Below the pieces are notes generated by a model, which was not told the DNA's origin, made no database searches, and saw nothing but the letters and a program-made list of their open reading frames with translations. This document shows, in pieces, positions 1 through 9,256 of a stretch of 64,000 nucleotides of DNA; positions within the stretch are counted from its first letter, which is position 1; every line of letters starts with the position of its first letter. Source of the DNA: JACCXG01 sp963785755 (GTDB lineage Bacteria > Acidobacteriota > Vicinamibacteria > Vicinamibacterales > 2-12-FULL-66-21); contig CAWAXG010000037.1 in NCBI GenBank assembly GCA_963785755.1, forward strand, positions 186,001 to 250,000, in the 5' to 3' direction. The translations under genes were made by a program, and so were the position numbers.

Positions 1-704
1 ACCACGGTGCGAAGCTTTGCTCTGGCCTTTTTCTCCAGGTCCGCGTGATAGGCGGAGACATCGAACGACGTCCCGACGATCGGGTCATGGGCGACCGGGA
101 AGGGCTCGATGACATGCATGATCGTCAGCCGGGCAGCCCCCTGCTGCGAAAGTGATGCGGCATACTGCAACGCGACCTCGGAGCCGCCGGAGAAATCTGT
201 CGCATACAAGATCCGCCGGAAGGGAACCCCACTCACCGGGAACACGTCAGGCGCGTGCGGTGGAACGGTCACCACCGGTATCTGTGACGTGCGTAGCACT
301 TTCTCCGCGACCGACCCGAGCATCAGCCGCTCGAATCCGGAGCGGCCGTGGGTGCCAATCACCACGAGATCGGCGGCCGCTCTCTCGGCCTGGAGGACGA
401 TTTCCTTGTGCACCGACGGCGCTTCGACCACGTGGTATTCGATCGGTGTGCCGCTCCAGTGTTCGAGGCCGAGAAATCGCGGAATCTCGGACAGCATCTG
501 TTCGCGTTCCACCGGGTGCAGGCGGAAGGCGCCAGGGCCTTCGGGGCCGAACGGGACCGCCGCCACGGCAGTCGCGGCAGGGACGACGTGCAGGACCGAG
601 ATCTTCGCGTCGTAGCACCTGGCGATGCCGACCGCCCGGTCGAAGGCGTGACGTGAGCACTCCGACAGGTCCACGGGGCACAGGATATGTTTGATGTGAA
701 TCAT
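1..704 (-). CDS. Tandem universal stress protein (partial, C-terminus beyond window)
   Basis: Starts MIHIKHILCPVDLSECSRHA, a typical UspA N-terminus. It carries the nucleotide-binding signature VVIGTHGRSGFERLMLGSVA at about residues 110-130. A second Usp domain begins around residue 160 (RRILYATDFSGGSE), so this is a two-domain Usp that runs off the left edge. The ATG at 704 has GGAGGT four bases upstream and overlaps the stop of the NhaA-like gene as ATGA, which indicates translational coupling. Usp proteins bind ATP or a related nucleotide and protect cells in stasis; coupling to an antiporter suggests regulation of or by ion transport, which is inference. Confidence 0.9.
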   Translation of the reverse strand, partial: MIHIKHILCPVDLSECSRHAFDRAVGIARCYDAKISVLHVVPAATAVAAVPFGPEGPGAFRLHPVEREQMLSEIPRFLGLEHWSGTPIEYHVVEAPSVHKEIVLQAERAAADLVVIGTHGRSGFERLMLGSVAEKVLRTSQIPVVTVPPHAPDVFPVSGVPFRRILYATDFSGGSEVALQYAASLSQQGAARLTIMHVIEPFPVAHDPIVGTSFDVSAYHADLEKKARAKLRTV

Positions 705-1994
705 GATGACCTCCGTCCGCAACCCTCATCCGGGTTCAACGAGCGAACCTTCCAGTCCGCAGTAATCCAGCCGCGCCCGACGGCCAGGAATGCGCCACCG
801 AGACTCACCAGCGCGCCCATCTTCACCGCCGAGAGCGTCGGTCCAGGACCCAGTGAAGCGGTCGCAAAGAACAAGGCCCCCGTGAAGCCGATTGTGGTGA
901 CGAAGCCGAGCACCGTCAGCTCACGCCAGCCGACGCGGTGGGGCAGATGCAGCCCAAGCGCGAGCGCCAGACCTACTCCGACGAACAGACCGACTGGCTT
1001 GGCCATCAGCGTCGTGATCGGGAGGCTGAGCGTGCCCCAGTCCAACGCCTTCAACGGCACGCCGGCGTTCACGAGACCGAAGAGGAACAGCGCCACTTGC
1101 GCCGGGTGCCGGCACCACAATTCGAAGCGGCTCAGCGTATCGTGGGCGGTCGGCGCGGCCTCGACGAAGAACCCCGGGTCCCGGCGTGCATGCGGGAGAA
1201 ACGGTACGACCGGCACGAGGGCCAGCGCAGGTTCGAACCCCCCGAAGTAGAACGCGCACCACGAGAGTCCACCGCCGACCAGCAGGTAAGGCCAGAAGCT
1301 CCGCACCCGTGCACGCCGGAGCGCAACGACCGTCCCTATCGCAGCCAGCATGAGGATCGCGACGGTCTTCACTCGCAGCTCTCCCGCCGGACTGGCAACC
1401 GCCAGCGCGAGGACTCCGAGCGCGTTGGCACAGATGGCGAGCAGGATGAAGAACGGGATGACGGGATGTCTGCCGAAGATCACCCGGGCAATGAAATAGC
1501 CGAAGGCGAGATCGATCGCAAAAACAACCGGCCACCCCTCACGCGACCCGGGGCTCGTCGAAGAGCGGCACCACGAACGCATAGGCGATCGCCGGAAGAA
1601 CGGTCAGACCCATCGCGGCGACAAAGGGCAGCGTGGCGCGCCGCCAGGGATGCAGCACGCCGCCCGGTGCGGTGGCCTCGGCGACTTCCTTCATGGCGAG
1701 GCCGAAGAACAGCACCATCAGCACGTCGTTGACGAGAAATTGGAGGCTGAACGTCGTCCGGAAGTAGCTTTCCGGCGCCGTGTTCGCCCAGATCAGCGCA
1801 ATCGCCGCGCCTATCGGCAACAGCAGGAGATACTCGGTGGCGAAGTGCCAAAGCCAGGGCAACCTGGGTCGCGCGGTATGCCTTTGGTGATGCGACTCTG
1901 CCGGGCGGCGTCGTGGATGCGGGGCGCCTGCCCGCTCGCTGCCGCCATCGTGGAACCGCGCGACTGAACTCTGCCGGGAAGTGACCATAGCCAT
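701..1994 (-). CDS. NhaA-family Na+/H+ antiporter, frameshifted
   Basis: Two overlapping frames together give an NhaA-like protein of about 430 residues. The first frame has TYR-rich membrane segments starting at FATEYLLLLPIGAAIALIWA and reaches VVPLFDEPR near 1550. The second continues with WPVVFAIDLAFGYFIARVIF, LMAKPVGLFVG (the lysine equivalent to E. coli K300) and TTIGFTGALFFATASLG. A one-base change near 1550 separates them. The Asp equivalent to E. coli D133 is kept (FAIDLAF), but the D163-D164 pair appears replaced: the matching segment reads LLAICANALG. I chose ATG 1994 because AGGCGGAGA precedes it; GTG 2012 is also possible and would overlap the upstream stop. Operon with the phosphoesterase upstream and Usp downstream. 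Confidence 0.8.
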
Positions 1995-2008
1995 GACGTC
2001 TCCGCCTT

Positions 2009-2868
2009 TCACGTTCCGATGCGCGTGGTGAGACGCGGAATCTGTCCTGAATCAACCGTGACGCCGGTGCGCGACACCACTTGAAATGCATCTCGTCGCC
2101 GGCAATCTCGACGAGCATGAACGCCTGATCCTGATCGAAGCCCGCCGCGGTAATGTCCGATTTCTGGAGATCACCTTTGCGGAGCTGGCCGCCCGAACCT
2201 GCCACGAAGTAGTGGATCCCCCGCTGTGGCTTGAGCCGTTCGTAGACGTGGTCGTGACCGGAGAACACGACGTGCACGCCGTACTTCACGAGCAAGGGCT
2301 CGAGCAGCACGCGGAGGTCGACGTTGGATCCATGCCGCCCGGCGTTGCCGTAGAGCGGATGATGGAAGTACACGATTTTCCACGCTTCGCTCGACTGCTG
2401 CAGCGTGGTCTCCGCCCACGTGAGCTGCGCCGCATCCAGTACGTTCGTGTCCAGCACGACGAATCGGACGTTTTGTCGAACGTAGGTGTAGTACCGCCGC
2501 CCCTGCATGTTGATCGGCGGATAGTCGATGGTGGCGACGTCGTCATGGTTCCCCAGCGCGGCTTGAAAGATGACGCCGGCATCGAGCAGCGCCCTGTACG
2601 GCCGCTCGAACTTCTTTTCGAGGTCGGCCGGCTTCTGCGAGCCGTAGAAGTTGTCGCCGAGCATCAGCACCAGGTCGTAGGGAAACTGCTGGTGGATCAG
2701 CCGCATCTGCTCGGCGACCTCGTACTGCGGCTCCTTGCCCGTGCCGTTGTCGCCGATGACCGCAAATTTGAGGGAGTCCGGGTTGTTGGGCAGGGGTGAC
2801 TGCCGCCCGGCGAGAAGCGACGCGCCAACCATCAAGACCGCAACGCAAACAACAGACGTTCGACGCAT
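2009..2868 (-). CDS. Secreted calcineurin-like metallophosphoesterase, frameshifted near the C-terminus
   Basis: Signal peptide at the N-terminus (MRRTSVVCVAVLMVGASLLA). Metal-binding motifs follow in order: FAVIGDNGTG, LMLGDNFYG, LGNHDD, FHHPLYG and FSGHDHVYER, the arrangement of purple-acid or calcineurin-type phosphatases. About 280 residues. In the plain frame the ORF reads on into NhaA out of frame. One missing G near 2076 restores a normal end (VVSRTGVTVDSGQIPRLT and a TGA at 2011-2009) that touches the NhaA start region. Likely periplasmic; substrate unknown. First gene of a minus-strand operon with NhaA and Usp. Confidence 0.88.
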
Positions 2869-2957
2869 GGGCGCGCCTCCGCAATTCCTGCAATCTTCAC
2901 AACGGTGTGAGCAACCCCATTGCCACGATCGGTATCGCGGGTTGTCGGTCCGATCGT

Positions 2958-3168
2958 CGGCCCCTGTTGGCGTTCCGTGCGGATATTCACGGCCGCATGC
3001 GGAATTTTTCCCGCTGCTGTTTTCGAGGCGTCCGTGGTGGGCAGCGACGCTTCCACGCTGCGCGCAGCTCCAACCAGTCACGTCGTTCGCGCGTGGCGAT
3101 CGACCGGCGCAATGGCGCGGGCGTTGCGTGTTGGTCCAGCGAAGGCTTGATTCCATGGCCGCGCACTC
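2958..3168 (+). repeat. Long direct repeat, left copy (uninterrupted)
   Basis: This stretch reads GGCCCCTGTTGGCGTTCCG... through a conserved GGCCGCATGCGGAATTTTTC block and on to GATTCCATGG. It matches 7248-7666 at similar order and spacing, apart from substitutions and a 210-bp insertion in the right copy. The two copies bracket the BNR/VCBS gene and the methyltransferase. No convincing gene lies here: the 2869-3333 gap contains only this repeat and the VCBS remnant. Confidence 0.7.
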
Positions 3169-3180
3169 TGCGACCTCTCC

Positions 3181-3295
3181 CTGTCGATGCGAGCACCGCC
3201 GAGTGGTTCGGCTTTGGATCGTCGTCCGGGCCGTTCGGTCCGATTGCATTCGGCAACCCCGCGCTCGGCGGTTTCTCAGTGGCTTCCGGCCGCTG
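3181..3295 (+). pseudogene. Remnant of a VCBS/FG-GAP protein C-terminus
   Basis: Translated, the segment reads ASTAEWFGFGSSSGPFGPIA and then FGNPALGG before a stop. This closely matches the last 35 residues of the intact gene just downstream (ASTGEWFGFGSASGSFGPVA, FGSPAHGD). No start or upstream domain remains, so it is a fragment left by duplication or recombination. Confidence 0.65.
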
Positions 3296-3333
3296 ACGAT
3301 CGATCCGGACGCCGCGACGGAAGGACGTGATCG

Positions 3334-6122
3334 GTGTGTCCCAACGCTTCTCCCCACTCGCGCTGGTATAGAGTCGGCCTGCTCGTCGCGGTGCTGCCGC
3401 TGATCGCGCCGACCAAGTCGGTCGCTCGAGACGTGTGGATTCCCGGCGGCCCCGAGGGGGGCGTGGTGCGGGCGCTGGCCAGCTCCGCCGCGGCGCCTGA
3501 AGTTGTGTATGCCGGCACGCCCGCCGGCGTGTTCAAGCGGTCACCCGCGTTCTCGGTGTGGCGGCCGATGAACGTCGGCCTGACCGACCTCGACGTTCGC
3601 GTGCTGGCGATTGCCGCTACCGACGCGTCCGTTCTGTTCGCGGCCACGCCGTCCGGCGTGTTCAAGACCGCCGACGGCGCCGTGTCGTGGGCTCGCTCGT
3701 CGACCGGGCTTCCCCCCAGTCAGGTCGTTACGCTTGCCGTGGATCCCACGTCCGGCGCCGTGGCCTACGCCGGCACGGCAGCCGGCGGCCTCTTTAAGAC
3801 CACTGATGGCGGCGCGGCATGGCAGCCTGCAAACACTGGTCTTCCCGCCGGCCGGGTGCACTCGATCGTGATCAATCCGGTCAGCGCGGCAACGCTGTAC
3901 ACATCGGTGGGCGATCGCATATTCAAGTCGGTCGACGGCAGTCTGAGCTGGGCGCAGCTGATCTCCGGATTCGGCGCCGTCGCGATCCTCCTGGCGATCG
4001 ATCCGCAGGCCCCGGACACGGTGTACGCCGCTGCGATTCGGTCGATTTCGCTCTCACCGTTCGAGCCCGCGCTCACCCTCATCCACCGCACCACCGACGG
4101 CGGCGCGATCTGGACCGGCGGCACCCAGGTGCCGGGTCTCGCGTATGCGTTGGTCGCTGATCTGTCAGCCCCTGGGACGCTCTACCTGGGAAGCGAGCCG
4201 GGACTCCGCCGGAGCATTGACGGCGGCGTCACGTGGAGCGCGCCGTCCCTGTCGTACCCGGTGCTGGCCCTGGCGGCGACCCGGCTGGCCGGCTCGACCG
4301 TGTGGGCCGGCACCACGGACGGCGGCACGTTCACCAGCGATGACACCGGCTTGAACTGGAGCGCTGTCAACCAGGGGCTGGTGGCCACCGTCATCCGCGC
4401 TCTGGCGGTGGATCCGAAGCGCGCCCACGTGGTCTATGCGGCGATGTCGACGCGGGGCGTGTTCAGGAGCGCTGACGGGGGTGTCAGCTGGTCGGCGGCC
4501 GCTGCCCTGACGAACGTCAGCGCACTGGCCGTGGACGGGTCGCAACCGGCAACCGTCTACGCCGGCACCTTCAATTTCCGACCCTTCAACAAGCCTGGAA
4601 CCTTTGGCGCCATCCACCGCAGCGACGACGCGGGAGCGACGTGGCACTTGATCTCGTCCGCGCTCGTGTCCGGTGGCATCACCTCCATCGCGGTTGACCC
4701 GGCCGATTCAGCGACGATCTACGTAGCCTCCGACTCCGGCGTTTCCAAGACGGTCGACGGGGGCGTCTCATGGCAGACTTCTGTACATCTACGTGCGCGT
4801 CGTCGCCGTCGATCCGCTGTCGTCGAATGTCGTCTATGCCGGCGGCGGCCACGATGCCGACGCGCCGCAGTTGTACAAGAGCAGCGACGGCGGCGTGTCC
4901 TGGACGCTGCTGCCGGTCTCGATGGGGCAGGGAGGGATCTCGTCGATCGCGATCGATCCGTTCGTGCCGTCGACACTCTACGTCGGCGGCCCGAATGGCG
5001 TTGGCAAGAGCCTCAATGGAGGCCTCTCATGGCAGGCGGCCGTTGCCGGCCTGACGACGCTCGCCGTCACGACCATCGCGACAGAACCGCTCCAGGCCGA
5101 CACGCTCTACGCGGGCACCAATGGCGGCGGCGTGTTCAAGAGCACGAACGGCGGCGCGAGCTGGTCCGCCTATAGCGATGGGCTCGGCGTGGGCACGCGT
5201 GAGCGCACTCGCGATTCCGGCGACGGCGGTGCCGCGACTCTACGCCGCGACCGATGGCGGTGGTGTCTTCAGGCGGTACCCGCCGACGCCGTCGTTCGAC
5301 GATGATGCGAAGGCTGATTTCGCCGTCTTCCGCAGCAGCACCGGTCAATGGTTCATCAGCCGCTCCTCGGATGCCGCGCTCGTGACGACGACGTTCGGCG
5401 CCGCCGGCGCGGGAGATTTTCCGGTCCCTGGCGACTATGACTGCGACGGCCGTGGCGACCTGGCGTTCTACCGGACGTCGACGGCCGAGTGGTCCATCCT
5501 GCTGTCGGGCAGCGGGCGCCTCGACGTGCGCACGTTCGGCGATCCAGGTCTCGGCGACATCCCGGTTCCTGGCCGCTACTCGACCGTCGGCTGCGGTACC
5601 AACCTCGGGCTCTATCGCAGCACGACTGGTCAATGGCTCGTGGCGGGCGGCGCCTACCAGTTCGGTTCGCCAGAGTTCGGCGACGTTCCGGTGCCGGCCG
5701 ACTACGACGGCGACGGCTTGTTCGACCTTGCCGTCTACCGGCCGACGACCGGCGAGTGGTTCATATTCGGCACGCGGGAGGGACTCCGCCACCTGCAGTT
5801 CGGGTCGCCCGACCTCGAGGACGTGCCGGTGCCCAAGGACTACGATGGCGACGGCTGTGCGGACGTCGCGGTCTACCGCAAGTCCACCGGCGACTGGTTC
5901 ATCTTCGGGTCGAGCGGGGGCTTCCGCGGGCCGCTGCGCTTCGGTGCGCCCGAGCTTGGCGACGTGCCGGTGCCGGCGGACTACGACGGCGACGGCAAGG
6001 TTGATCTGGCGGTCTATCGCGCCAGCACCGGCGAGTGGTTCGGGTTTGGATCCGCTTCCGGGTCATTCGGACCGGTGGCCTTTGGCAGCCCTGCGCACGG
6101 CGACGTGCCGATGACGCGGTGA
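3334..6122 (+). CDS. Secreted BNR/sortilin-type propeller plus VCBS repeat protein, two frameshifts
   Basis: The N-terminal hydrophobic segment (VGLLVAVLPLIA) suggests export. Residues about 25-640 are BNR/YCF48-like repeats: recurring units of the type VFKTADGAVSW, LFKTTDGGAAW and VFRSADGGVSW, alternating with LAVDP...VYAGT strands, typical of beta-propellers. From about residue 660 there are FG-GAP/VCBS-like repeats (DFAVFRSSTGQWFI, PVPADYDGDGLFDLAVYRPT), about 50 residues each, ending at 6122. The reading frame changes near 4780 and again near 5195, and each time the repeat pattern continues. GTG 3334 is preceded by AAGGA. Probably a surface or extracellular protein of about 930 residues; ligand unknown. 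Confidence 0.8.
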
Positions 6123-6161
6123 CGGGCACCGTTTCACCATCTTCCCCGGGTCGCCCTGAAC

Positions 6162-7217
6162 GTGTTTAATCCTCGGATGGGACTTCGCACCCGCGCCAGA
6201 CGAGTCGGTCGCGCCTTAGCGTCCCGCCATTTCTTCGGCGGGCGCAGCGGACCGATCTTCAGGACGGCTCGAGCGCTCGACGCACTGCTGGCTCGGGCGG
6301 GTCGGAGTTCGACGGCCCCCGAGATAGTTGCGGATCAGTGGGACCAGACTGCCAGCGACGCCTTCGTCCGTGAGCTCGAGCGGCGTTCCTGGACTGGCGT
6401 GCCGGCCGTTCACGCCAATCACAACTACCTCGTGACCGGCAGCCGCGAGGTGATGTGGATCGACTGGCTGCGCGATCGCTATTTCCCGGGCGGGGAAGTC
6501 GGCGACGTGCTTTCGCTCGGCTGCGGCACCGGCCATCTCGATCGGCTCTTCGCTCAACACGGCTTCGTGATGCGCTCCCTCTACGGGCTGGACGTCAGCC
6601 CGGCGGCCATTCAGCAGGCGCAACGATTGTCGGCAGCCGCGCCGCCTGCGCCAGTCGTCCGGTACGCGGCCGACGACTTGAACCGATCCACGCTGCCGGC
6701 TGGCGCTTACGACTTCATCTACTTCTATCAGTCGCTGCACCACATCGAAGCGCTCGAGCATGTCCTCGACGGCTGCCGCAGGGTCTTGCGCCCGGGCGGC
6801 CGGCTGCTGGTCAACGAGTATGTCGGCCCGTCACGTTTCCAATGGACACGCGAACAGGAGCGGTTCGCGAATCAGCAGCTGGCCACCTTACCGGCGCCAT
6901 TGCGGCGCGACGTCACCTCGGGTGGACTCAAAGCCGCCATTCATCGACCGACGCCCGCCGAAATGATCGCGCGCGACCCGTCGGAGGCGGTGCGTTCCGG
7001 GGAGATTGAACAGGCGCTGCGCGATCGCTTCGACGTCAAGGCGGAGTGGAACTGGGGCGGGACCGTGAACCACCTGGTCTTCCAGCACATCGCCGGCAAT
7101 TTCGATCCGGCGGACCCCATTCACAACGATCACGTCGAGCGGCTGATCGCCGACGAGAACCGCTGGATTTCAGAGGGCACGCTGCCGAGCGACTTCAAGA
7201 TGTATCTGCTCGAGTGA
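6162..7217 (+). CDS. Class I SAM-dependent methyltransferase
   Basis: 351 residues. The SAM-binding motif I is VLSLGCGTGHLD, followed by motif II LYGLDVSPAAIQQA and the post-motif FYQSLHHIEALEHVL...RVLRPGGRLLVNEYVG, all typical of class I methyltransferases. Long N- and C-terminal extensions distinguish it from small metabolic enzymes. The substrate cannot be told from the sequence. It starts GTG TTT AAT, with an in-frame ATG at 6177 as alternative. It stands 40 bp after the repeat protein, so co-transcription is possible. Confidence 0.85.
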   Translation: MFNPRMGLRTRARRVGRALASRHFFGGRSGPIFRTARALDALLARAGRSSTAPEIVADQWDQTASDAFVRELERRSWTGVPAVHANHNYLVTGSREVMWIDWLRDRYFPGGEVGDVLSLGCGTGHLDRLFAQHGFVMRSLYGLDVSPAAIQQAQRLSAAAPPAPVVRYAADDLNRSTLPAGAYDFIYFYQSLHHIEALEHVLDGCRRVLRPGGRLLVNEYVGPSRFQWTREQERFANQQLATLPAPLRRDVTSGGLKAAIHRPTPAEMIARDPSEAVRSGEIEQALRDRFDVKAEWNWGGTVNHLVFQHIAGNFDPADPIHNDHVERLIADENRWISEGTLPSDFKMYLLE

Positions 7218-7247
7218 CGCGACGGCAGCTCCTTCCACCCACAACGG

Positions 7248-7666
7248 CGGCCCCTGTTTGCGTTCCGTGCGGACATTCACGGCCGCATGCGGAATTTTCC
7301 CCGCTCCTGATCTGAGGCGGCCATGGGTGGGCACGCGACGCGTCCACGCGCGCGCAGTTTCAACCAGCAGGTCCTGCGGGTGAACGAATCGACGGGTTTA
7401 GTCCAACGTGCCAGGTCTAAACCCACCGCCTTTCAGGCGGTCAGCTTTCAGCCGGTCCGGTCTGACCGGCGGCTTCGAGCTGACCGAGCACGTTGGACTA
7501 GCGGGACCACAGGTCCCGCCTATGAAGAAACTACCGCTCGCAGGCGGCGCGGTTGCGACTTTCAGTCGCGCGCGGAGTCTACCGCCTTCAGGCGGTAGTT
7601 TCTTCAGATGGCGCGGTCGTTGCGTGTAGTCCTGCGAAGGTTCGATTCCATGGCACCACCGCGCAC
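7248..7666 (+). repeat. Long direct repeat, right copy, split by a 210-bp dispersed element
   Basis: This corresponds to 2958-3168: it shares GGCCGCATGCGGAATTTTCC, the AACCAG block, ATGGCGCGG and GATTCCATGG. Homology stops after AATCGACGG and resumes at ATGGCGCGG, exactly where the dispersed element 7397-7606 lies. The left copy therefore acts as an empty-site comparison. Its right end reaches the start of the NAD(P)H oxidoreductase gene. The 7218-7649 gap contains nothing else recognisable. Confidence 0.7.
7397..7606 (+). repeat. Hairpin-rich dispersed element, copy A (REPIN/MITE-like)
   Basis: About 210 bp with two nested palindromes. The first starts TTTAGTCCAACGTG and ends CACGTTGGACTA, and contains CCGCCTTTCAGGCGG. 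The second starts GAAGAAACTACCGC and ends GCGGTAGTTTCTTC, and contains CTACCGCCTTCAGGCGGTAG. A near-identical copy lies at 30952-31162. No transposase is encoded, so it would have to move in trans. The short GC-rich hairpins containing GTAG resemble REP sequences, but that relationship is inferred. Confidence 0.85.
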
Positions 7667-9256
7667 CATGCGGCCGCTCTACGTCGATCGCTTGCCTCCG
7701 TGCAACGATGCGTGCCCGGCCGGCGAGAACATCCAGGCGTGGCTCGCGGAAGCGCAGGCCGGCCGCTATCGCGAAGCGTGGTCGATTATTCTGCGCGACA
7801 ATCCCCTGCCGGCCGTGCACGGCCGCGTCTGCTATCACCCGTGCGAAACCGCCTGCAACCGCAACCAGATCGACGAACCGGTGGCCATCCATTCCGTCGA
7901 GCGTTTCATCGGAGATCTCGCGCTCGAGCAGCAGTGGCCGGTCGACCCTCCAGCGCGTCCCTCCGGCAAACGGGTCCTCGTCGTCGGCGCCGGTCCGAGC
8001 GGCCTCTCCGCCGCATGGCACCTCGCGCGGCGCGGACATGCGGTCTCGATCTACGAAGGCGGGCCGGTGGCCGGCGGCATGATGCACTTCGGGATTCCGA
8101 AATATCGACTGCCGCGGGAAGTGCTCGATGCCGAGATCGCACGCATCATCAGCCTCGGTGTCGATATCCGCTTGAACCGTCCGGTTGTGGACGTGCTGCA
8201 GGAGAAGGCCGACGGGCGCTTCGATGCCGTGTTCCTGGCGGTTGGCGCGCATCTCAGCAAGCGGCAGGAGATTCCCGCGGACGACGCGGCGCGGATTTAC
8301 GATGCGCTGCAGTTCCTCAAGCACGTCGAGCTCAGCAACGAGCGGCCGCGCATCGGCCGTCGCGTTGCCATCTACGGGGCCGGCAACACCGCGATGGATG
8401 CGGCGCGAACAGTCAGACGACTCGGCGCAGAGCCGTTGATTGTTTACCGTCGAACACAAAATGAGATGCCGGCGCACCGCTTCGAGCTCGACGAAGCGCT
8501 GGAAGAAGGCGTGCAGGTCCACTGGCTTCGGACCATCAGCGCAATCGATGGCGCCAAGATGGTTGTCGAAGTGATGCGCCTCGACGAAAACCGCCGCGCT
8601 GTTCCGACGGGTGAGTTCGAGACCCTCGAAGCGGACACCGTGATCATGGCGCTGGGGCAGGATACCGACACCGGCTTTCTTCGGAACGTGCCGGGAGTCG
8701 CTTTCCAGCCAGACGGCACCGTTGTCGTCGGCGACGACATGCAGACCGGTCATCCTGGAGTGTTCGCGGGTGGGGACATGGTCCCTCAGGCCCGCACGGT
8801 CACCACCGCAATCGGACACGGCAAAGAGCGGCTCGCTGCATCGATGCCTTTCTCGGCGGGCTGCCGACCGCGGCGCGAGCCACCCGTGAGCTCGCGACGT
8901 TCGACCGGCTGCGGCTGTGGTACGCCGCGACATCGAGCGGCCGTCGGCAGCCCCAGATCCCAATGCCCCAACGGCTCGAAACCTTCCAGGAGGTCACTGC
9001 GGGACTGGATTCGCGAGCGGCCCGCTACGAGGCGCAACGGTGCTACGCCTGCGGCAACTGCTTCGAGTGCGACGGATGCTACTCGGCCTGTCCAGAACGG
9101 GCGATACGCAAACTCGGGCCCGGACAACGCTACGAGATCGACCTCGAGACGTGCACCGGGTGCGCGATCTGTTCAGACCAGTGCCCGTGCGGCGCGATCA
9201 CGATGGTCGCGGAGCCAATCGAGATCCGGCCGACATGGCATGAGGAACGCCCATGA
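7650..9256 (+). CDS. GltD-like Fe-S/FAD NAD(P)H oxidoreductase with C-terminal ferredoxin domain, frameshifted
   Basis: The N-terminus has the Fe-S helical domain of glutamate synthase small subunits (CNDACPAGENIQAW, CYHPCETACNRN). Next come the FAD site VLVVGAGPSGLSAAWHLARR and the NADPH site VAIYGAGNTAMDAARTVRR, then FAGGDMV. The frame changes near 8840; the other frame continues with a two-cluster ferredoxin domain (CYACGNCFECDGCYSACP, CTGCAICSDQCPCGAI). About 535 residues. ATG 7650 lies 9 bases after GAAGG. The 3' end overlaps the NifJ ATG by four bases (ATGA), so the protein probably moves electrons between NifJ or ferredoxin and NAD(P). No glutamate synthase large subunit is nearby. Confidence 0.85.

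Noticed and set aside
1545..1560. TGA in nhaA as selenocysteine
   Set aside because: Continuation in frame after TGA is not NhaA-like; the next frame is. Frameshift.
1480..3357. A 625-codon open frame on the minus strand covering phosphoesterase and part of nhaA
   Set aside because: Only the middle is phosphoesterase; the ends are out of frame with nhaA and upstream DNA. One missing base explains the read-through.
7637..7652. GGTTCGATTCC, like a tRNA T-loop
   Set aside because: No acceptor stem, anticodon or D arm fits around it, and the sequence belongs to the long direct repeat (3140-3155 has GGCTTGATTCC).
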